Below, one piece after another: positions 8,256 to 13,092 of a stretch of DNA of 13,092 nt (the stretch's first letter is position 1; each line of letters starts with the position of its first letter). This DNA comes from Candidatus Tharpella sp. (GTDB lineage Bacteria > Desulfobacterota > Anaeroferrophillalia > Anaeroferrophillales > Tharpellaceae), in assembly GCA_021163565.1 (NCBI GenBank), contig JAGGTT010000227.1, positions 1 through 13,092 on the forward strand, in the 5' to 3' direction. The position numbers and the translations under genes were made by a program. The notes below the pieces were generated by a model. The model saw only the letters and a program-made list of their open reading frames with translations, did not search any database and was not told the origin of the DNA.

Positions 8256-9638
8256 CTATAAATCCGGCTGCGAGATATCCAGCGCGTTGATCTTGCGATG
8301 CAGATTCCGCCGGGTCATGCCGATTAAATTAGCAGTTTTAGATATATTCCAGTCATTTTTAAGTAGTTTATCCGAGATGTAGAGTTTTTCGAAGGCTTTT
8401 GTGACATCGTTGAACGAATTTGATTCTAAAAAATCACTCCATTGATGGGCTTCCGCCTTTCCCCGGCCGGATTCTTTGAGATCGCGCAGGTAGGGCGGTA
8501 AATCGTCTATCTGAATGAGTTCGGTCGTGCACATGATGGAGAGCCGCTCCATCAGATTTTTAAGCTCACGGACATTGCCGGGCCAGTTATATTCTTTGAG
8601 TCTGGTGATGACCTCAGGGGAAAGATGCCGGTAAGTACCACCGTGATTATTGTAGTAGTTAGTCATAAAGGTTTCACAGAGCAGGGGGATATCTTCGCGG
8701 CGATCTCTTAAAGCCGGCACCTGGATCGGGAGAACATTGAGGCGGAAATAGAGATCCTGGCGGAAATTACCGGTTTTAATCTCTTCTTCGAGATCTTTGT
8801 TGGTGGCCGCGATGATGCGGACGTCGATCGGTATTGGTTTACTGTTACCCAGGCGGGAGAGGGTCTTTTCCTGTAGAACCCTTAAGATCTTGGCCTGAGT
8901 GTTGAGACTCATATCACCGATTTCATCGAGGAAAATTGTACCCTGGTCGCTGAGCTCAAATTTACCCTTCTGGCGGCGGTCAGCTCCGGTGAAAGCGCCC
9001 TTCTCATAGCCGAAAAGTTCGGACTCAATCAGGTTGTCGGGAATAGCGGCGCAGTTGACATCAATAAAAGGGCCGTTCTGGCGGTTGCTGAGGCGGTGGA
9101 TCTCACGGGCGACCATCTCTTTGCCGGTACCGTTTTCGCCGACAATCAGAACCCAGCCGTCAGTCGGGGCGATAATCCTGATTTGCTCCCTGAGTTGAAG
9201 AATCGGGCGGCATTCACCGATCAGACGATTTTCATTATATTTTTTCTTGAGCCGGACATTCTCCTCCCGGAGTCTGGAGATGGTTAAAGCGTTGCTGGCA
9301 GTAATTACCAGTTTGTCCAGAGAGAGAGGTTTTTCGATAAAATCAAAGGCTCCGAGTTTGGTCGCCTGAACCGCAGTTTCGATGGTGCCGTGTCCTGAGA
9401 TCATGATTACCGGTACCTGCGGGTGTTCCTGTTTAAGTCCGGGCAGAAGTTTTAAACCGTCACTATCGGGCAGCCAGATATCAAGAAAAATCAGATCCGG
9501 GGTCTCTTTTTCGAGTTTTTCCAAAGCTTCATTACCATCTCCGGCAGTCATGACATTATAACCTTCATCACTGAAAATATCACTCATTGACTGGCAGATA
9601 TCCGGTTCGTCATCAATTATGAGAATGGTCTTTTTCAT
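8256..9638 (-). CDS. ntrX: Sigma-54-dependent response regulator, NtrX type (receiver-AAA+-Fis HTH)
   Basis: The 460-residue protein has three classical modules. The receiver (1-120) carries the acidic pair D9/D10, phospho-acceptor D53 in [10 protein letters not shown]81 and K103. The AAA+ sigma-54 interaction domain (about 138-370) has Walker A GENGTGKE (167-174), [15 protein letters not shown] with an intact GAFTGA loop (214-219), Walker B TIFLDEIG (234-241), and the arginine-rich [12 protein letters not shown]. The C-terminal Fis-type helix-turn-helix lies about 430-452 ([19 protein letters not shown]). An intact GAFTGA means it should activate sigma-54 RNA polymerase. Its neighbour is an NtrY-like kinase 37 nt upstream, so this is the cognate pair. 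In other bacteria NtrYX is linked to nitrogen, redox or envelope responses; the regulon here is unknown. The ribosome binding site is weak. Confidence 0.92.
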   Translation of the reverse strand: MKKTILIIDDEPDICQSMSDIFSDEGYNVMTAGDGNEALEKLEKETPDLIFLDIWLPDSDGLKLLPGLKQEHPQVPVIMISGHGTIETAVQATKLGAFDFIEKPLSLDKLVITASNALTISRLREENVRLKKKYNENRLIGECRPILQLREQIRIIAPTDGWVLIVGENGTGKEMVAREIHRLSNRQNGPFIDVNCAAIPDNLIESELFGYEKGAFTGADRRQKGKFELSDQGTIFLDEIGDMSLNTQAKILRVLQEKTLSRLGNSKPIPIDVRIIAATNKDLEEEIKTGNFRQDLYFRLNVLPIQVPALRDRREDIPLLCETFMTNYYNNHGGTYRHLSPEVITRLKEYNWPGNVRELKNLMERLSIMCTTELIQIDDLPPYLRDLKESGRGKAEAHQWSDFLESNSFNDVTKAFEKLYISDKLLKNDWNISKTANLIGMTRRNLHRKINALDISQPDL

Positions 9639-9675
9639 TTTTACATTTCACTTTAGTCGATACAGGTTAAGGATC

Positions 9676-11928
9676 TTATGCATTCTTTGTAATCGGTAAT
9701 TCGATTACAAAGCAGGTTCCCTTAAGATGGTTTTCACGGACACGAATAAAACCGCGATGATCGTTGATAATAGTCTTGACGATGGTCAGTCCTAAACCGG
9801 TACCCCTCTTTTTGGTTGAGAAGTAGGGTTCGAAAAGGCGGGCCTGGGTTCTTTCATCCATTCCCGGGCCATTGTCGTTGAGCTCGATAATAACCATTTC
9901 CAGACTTTTGTCAAGTCTGGTGGCAATCCAGATTTTACTCGAGTCGACTTTGTTGAGTGCGGCCAGGGCGTTATCCACGAGATTGGTCATAACCCGCTTG
10001 ATCTGTTCCCGGTCGAGATAGAAATCCGGCACCCTGTCATCAGGCGTAAAAGTAAATTCCACTTGAGTGTGGCTCTGGCGGTATAAAATCAAGGATTCAT
10101 CAATGATCTTATTTAGATTCTGCAGGGTCGGACGGGCCTGGGGCATGCGCGCGAAACTGGAGAATTCGTTAACCAGAGATTTCAAATCGTTGACCTGACG
10201 GACAATTGTGGTAGTGCAGTCTTTGAGAACATGGTCGTCTTCTTCGGTCAGGTAACTGTATTTGCGCTGGATGCGCTGAGCCGAAAGGGCAATCGGTGTC
10301 AGCGGATTTTTAATCTCATGTGCGATCCTGCGGGCAACCTCACGCCAGGCTACGGTTTTCTGGGCCTTAACCAGTTCGGTCATGTCATTAATGATGATGA
10401 GCATGCCGATGTAGCTGTCGGATTCCGCGTAAAAAGGGCTGAAATGAACGGATACGTAACGGTTGCGATCCGGCAGCGTTAGTTCAATGTTGCGTTTTTT
10501 GTCAGGATTATTCTGGCTCTCTTTCAGGTATTGACGGATTCTCTGAATCAGCTCCTGGTGAAAAACATCCCGGTAGTTTCGTCCCTGAGTCGTATTCGGA
10601 GCGAAGGCGAAAATATTTTCTGCCGCGTGATTGATCGTGGTGATACTGCCGGTGCGGTCCAAGGCGATAACCCCGGTGCTGATATTTGCGAGGATGGTTT
10701 CAGTGTAGCGTCGTCTCTGTTCATGTTCGGAACTGATACGGCTCATCTCCTGGTGGGCAAGTTCACGTTCCTTGCGACTTTCGAGAAGGTTTTTGGTCAT
10801 ACTGTTGAAAGAATTAACGAGAATGCCGAGTTCATCACTGGCTACCATATCGATACTGAAATTAAGATTGCCATTGGCGATCTGCTGAGTCGCCAGAGCA
10901 AGTTCGTGGACCGGGGCCGTGATATCCTTAGCCAGAAAGAACCCGAACCAGATTGAGATGAAAGTGATCAGAGCCGTAATCAGGACAAAAGTCATGATAT
11001 AGTTACTTTTAATATAGATCTCCAGGCTTTTAGCTTTCTTGTAAGCCGTATACTTTTCTGAAATATTCTGCATTTCCAAAGCGAGGCTGGCCGGTATCTG
11101 CTTGATCGTAACCACCAGGGCGATCACTTTATCTCCTTGCCAGGTTGAAAGTATCGGGGCCCAGCCCTGAATCATGGTGGCCCCGTTGGCCATAGGCACA
11201 ACCAGGTCGCGGTTTTGCAGCTTGTCAGTCAAGTCGATGCTGGCCTGATAGTTTTCTTTGCTTAACGAAGAACTCAGGCTTAAAGTGCAGGCCAACGGTG
11301 GGCCGGGTTGTGGGATAATGGCGATGGCATCGAGAGCGTATTCGGAGCGTTTTGTCTCGACCAGTTTTTGTAAAAGTTGGTGTTGTTCCCCGATCAACAG
11401 GCCTTTGCGGGTGGTTTCGTCCGCGATCACTTCAGCTAAAGTACGGTTCTGCTGGCGCAGATTGTCGTAATATTCCTGGGCGATTACGAGTGAGGCATCG
11501 AGTGAGGTTTCAAAGTTACTCGAAAACCAGTTGTCGAGACTGAAACGGATGAACCCGGTTGCGGTCACAAAAAGCAGAATCGTCGGGAAAAGTGATAATG
11601 AAATGAAGGCCACTACCAGTTTGGTACGCAGGCGAAAACCGACAATTTTACGTTTTCTTTCGAGCAGGAGTTTCAGGAGGTTGCGGAGGATCAGAAAAAT
11701 CAGCAGAAGCAGGAGGATTATATTGATATTTATGAGAGCGAAAACGATAACGTTGCCGAGGATCGGCATATCCGTCGGCAGGTTGGTCAGGTTCATCTCG
11801 ATGTAGAAGAGAGCGGTTATGACAATCGCCAGAACCGCGATAATAATCATCTCTCGTCTGCGGCGCTGATGATCCTTCTTGATGTGATCTTTGGTGCTCT
11901 GATCGCTTATTGATGCGGGGGCTGGCAA
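9676..11928 (-). CDS. ntrY: NtrY-type membrane sensor histidine kinase (TM, HAMP, PAS, HisKA, HATPase)
   Basis: This is a 750-residue sensor. Three hydrophobic segments lie near the N-terminus (about 28-45, 58-84, 104-127), then an extracytoplasmic domain (about 130-308) and a fourth segment (about 311-333). A HAMP linker (about 334-385), a coiled region and a PAS domain (about 405-520) follow. The phospho-acceptor is H537 in RRIAHEIKNPLTP, and the ATPase lobe has NLVDNALAALNK (N box, 649-660), DNGPGM (685-690), a STKKRGTGLGL lid and GLGL. The four-segment plus HAMP-PAS layout is that of NtrY rather than soluble NtrB. The start is TTG at 11928, 2 nt after the DUF4390 stop and preceded by GAAGAGA. 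An internal ATG (residue 27) is a possible alternative but would begin right at the first membrane segment. The signal sensed is unknown. Confidence 0.92.
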   Translation of the reverse strand: MPAPASISDQSTKDHIKKDHQRRRREMIIIAVLAIVITALFYIEMNLTNLPTDMPILGNVIVFALININIILLLLLIFLILRNLLKLLLERKRKIVGFRLRTKLVVAFISLSLFPTILLFVTATGFIRFSLDNWFSSNFETSLDASLVIAQEYYDNLRQQNRTLAEVIADETTRKGLLIGEQHQLLQKLVETKRSEYALDAIAIIPQPGPPLACTLSLSSSLSKENYQASIDLTDKLQNRDLVVPMANGATMIQGWAPILSTWQGDKVIALVVTIKQIPASLALEMQNISEKYTAYKKAKSLEIYIKSNYIMTFVLITALITFISIWFGFFLAKDITAPVHELALATQQIANGNLNFSIDMVASDELGILVNSFNSMTKNLLESRKERELAHQEMSRISSEHEQRRRYTETILANISTGVIALDRTGSITTINHAAENIFAFAPNTTQGRNYRDVFHQELIQRIRQYLKESQNNPDKKRNIELTLPDRNRYVSVHFSPFYAESDSYIGMLIIINDMTELVKAQKTVAWREVARRIAHEIKNPLTPIALSAQRIQRKYSYLTEEDDHVLKDCTTTIVRQVNDLKSLVNEFSSFARMPQARPTLQNLNKIIDESLILYRQSHTQVEFTFTPDDRVPDFYLDREQIKRVMTNLVDNALAALNKVDSSKIWIATRLDKSLEMVIIELNDNGPGMDERTQARLFEPYFSTKKRGTGLGLTIVKTIINDHRGFIRVRENHLKGTCFVIELPITKNA

Positions 11929-11930
11929 GA

Positions 11931-12620
11931 TTATCTCTTCAGTATTTCAGTTAATAGTTGATTGGGGATATCCAGGGTATAACTGTTACTTTTCCGATCC
12001 CAGGCCGAGAGAAAAAAGAAGAGATACTCAAGATGAAAAGGGAGGCTGACTTCTCTGATCTCAGTTTGAGTTTCAACCTGGTAGAAGCGGCCAATTTCAA
12101 TCTGGTTCTTGTGGAGCAGCGTGATCTCTTTGAATGTTGAAGCGATCTCGACCGCTTTCTTATAAGAATCAGTTTCAATCGGTTTTTTATCCGGTGAAGT
12201 TGTGATCGTGAATACTTTTTTCAGGTTGTCGTAATCTATGTTGTGGATGTAGGTGTTGTCGCTCAGTGTCCGGTCGAATTTGACCAGATAGAGGTTAAAA
12301 CTGTTCACGCTGACTTCCACATTCAGTGAGATTTTTTGTGAGACACCGTTTAGAAGTAAAGATTTTATCTCGAGATCAAAAGGGTTTGCAACACTTAAAG
12401 AGAGGCTGATTTTATCATCCTCGGAGCTTATGACAAAGTCTTCCAGGTAGGGTGGGTTGTCGGCCACAAACTCGACCTGTTTTTTGTTGGCGGCATATAA
12501 TTTGCTGTTGCCTAGGAGCGGTGCTGACAGCAGCAGGCTTGAGATGAGTATGACAGCAGCGAACCTTGCATGCCAGGCGTGGTGCCGCAAGTTTGATAAC
12601 TTTTTTATATTCACACGCAT
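11931..12620 (-). CDS. DUF4390-like exported protein upstream of ntrY
   Basis: From the ATG at 12620 the product has 229 residues. It begins with a Sec signal peptide: basic n-region (RVNIKKLSNLRHHAWHAR), hydrophobic FAAVILISSLLLSAPLL, and a probable cleavage after KLYA near residue 43. The mature part is beta-rich (for example DKISLSLSVANPFDLEIKSL and ISLNVEVSVN), with FHLEYLFFFLSAWDRKSNSYTLDIP near the C-terminus. Size, signal peptide and place directly before ntrY match DUF4390 proteins, which recur next to ntrYX in proteobacteria. Its function is not established. A periplasmic role supporting the NtrY sensor domain is a guess from position. The frame is open to 12785, but the extra 55 residues would bury the signal peptide and cross the candidate promoter, so I used the shorter start. 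GTG at 12614 is another option; no start has a strong Shine-Dalgarno. Confidence 0.8.
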   Translation of the reverse strand: MRVNIKKLSNLRHHAWHARFAAVILISSLLLSAPLLGNSKLYAANKKQVEFVADNPPYLEDFVISSEDDKISLSLSVANPFDLEIKSLLLNGVSQKISLNVEVSVNSFNLYLVKFDRTLSDNTYIHNIDYDNLKKVFTITTSPDKKPIETDSYKKAVEIASTFKEITLLHKNQIEIGRFYQVETQTEIREVSLPFHLEYLFFFLSAWDRKSNSYTLDIPNQLLTEILKR

Positions 12621-12711
12621 TCGTTTGGTTTTACTCGGTTTATTTCTAGGGGTAAAAACAGCTATTCTGTTGCTGGTTGCGGCTGTTGCAGCAAGTTTAG
12701 AAGCAACTGCT

Positions 12712-12740
12712 ATAATACTTACAGGCGGAATGAAAAGCAA
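12712..12740 (-). promoter_or_regulatory. Candidate sigma-70-type promoter for the DUF4390-ntrYX unit
   Basis: The minus strand has TTGCTT (12740-12735), a 17-nt spacer and TATTAT (12717-12712). The -10 matches the consensus at 5 of 6 positions; the -35 is poorer, with only its first three bases matching. Initiation near 12705 would leave an 85-nt leader before the ATG at 12620. The leader holds the inverted repeat TTGCTG/CAGCAA. I saw no sigma-54 GG-GC type site nearby. Confidence 0.4.
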
Positions 12741-13041
12741 GTGAAATAGTTGTTGTGAAAATGCTCTTCTGCCGGGGCCGGGCAACTGGGAAAACTTGAC
12801 AATTCTACATATATCAGTTCTCAGGATGTTTTTTCTCGGTTTGCCTGTGTTTATTTAGAAAAATATTATATTATCCCTTGACAGTATACACTTTTTTTGC
12901 TTTACAGAGAGTGTTCGCTGGATGATAAAATCTTGTTCTGAAAATGATTTTTTTGTTATTATTATTTTTTAGATGGGACGTAGAAGTTTTGAACGGGATA
13001 ATGCCAGCGCATAATCTTTTGCGGAGCCGTCGGATCTGACG

Positions 13042-13062
13042 CACGACAAGTAGTTTGTCGTG
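13042..13062. repeat. Perfect 8-bp inverted repeat (hairpin)
   Basis: CACGACAA, five bases, then TTGTCGTG. Read on the plus strand it is followed by TTTGTCTCTT, a weak U-tract, so it could end a rightward transcript. On the minus strand no U-tract follows, so a leftward terminator is unlikely. An operator is another possibility. A near-palindrome with GATC at its centre sits directly before it at 13028-13041. Confidence 0.6.
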
Positions 13063-13092
13063 TTTGTCTCTTAACTTGTTATACATTTCAAA

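Larger units (their letters stand above)
12621..13092. other. Non-coding region upstream of the minus-strand gene run
   Basis: About 470 nt with no credible gene. It contains the candidate promoter above, AT-rich stretches around 12860-12875 and 12945-12972, and a perfect minus-strand TATAAT at 12870-12865 with no matching -35. A plus-strand TTGACA at 12878-12883 is followed after 17 nt by a poor TTTACA. Two palindromes lie near the right edge. A 71-codon minus frame at 12871-13086 is lysine/asparagine-rich low complexity and is not supported. The neighbouring gene to the right is outside the window, so whether this is a divergent promoter region cannot be told. Confidence 0.6.

Noticed and set aside
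12621..12785. N-terminal extension of the DUF4390 protein to 12785
   Set aside because: It would place 55 unrelated residues before a clear signal peptide and cover the candidate promoter.
12871..13086. Minus-strand 71-codon frame near the right edge
   Set aside because: Basic, Lys/Asn-rich composition, no recognisable domain, and it runs across the hairpin and AT-rich promoter-like sequence.
13000..13090. Integron attC-like site formed by the palindromes
   Set aside because: Suitable paired RYYYAAC and GTTRRRY core sites are absent, and no integrase or cassette structure is visible.

Overview
All recognisable genes in this 13.1 kb window lie on the minus strand and are tightly packed, so they read from right to left as one probable operon or two. 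Moderate GC, an NtrYX pair preceded by a DUF4390 protein, a two-gene D-2-hydroxyacid dehydrogenase of GlcD plus Fe-S type, and an in-frame UGA read as selenocysteine all suggest an anaerobic, selenoprotein-using bacterium. A member of Desulfobacterota (the former Deltaproteobacteria, sulfate-reducer-like) is most likely. This placement is inferred from gene content, not from a marker-gene comparison.

Layout in the direction of transcription: (i) 12621-13092, a non-coding leader with a candidate promoter and palindromes; (ii) a secreted or periplasmic DUF4390 protein, an NtrY-type membrane sensor kinase starting at TTG 2 nt later, and an NtrX-type sigma-54 response regulator; (iii) topoisomerase IV, parE then parC; (iv) a 112-residue ArsC/Spx-like thioredoxin-fold selenoprotein overlapping the end of parC, with UGA at codon 12; (v) an NFACT/RqcH-family protein coupled to it by TGATG; (vi) a GlcD-like FAD oxidase overlapping the NFACT gene by 8 nt; (vii) the first 222 codons of its [4Fe-4S]/CCG-domain partner, cut by the left edge.

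The main discovery is the selenoprotein gene at 3594-3932. An ordinary ORF search misses it because UGA reads as a stop. Reading through gives one continuous protein with a U-x-x-C redox motif, a good Shine-Dalgarno, a hairpin just after the UGA that resembles a bacterial SECIS, an R-A-P motif with a probable cis-proline, and a stop codon overlapping the next start. The NFACT start has no visible Shine-Dalgarno of its own. Its translation, and through the next overlap that of the dehydrogenase, may therefore depend on UGA decoding, which would tie ribosome-quality-control and lactate/glycolate-type oxidation genes to selenium status. That regulatory idea is inference.

I see no tRNA, rRNA, CRISPR array, insertion sequence or integrase in the window.
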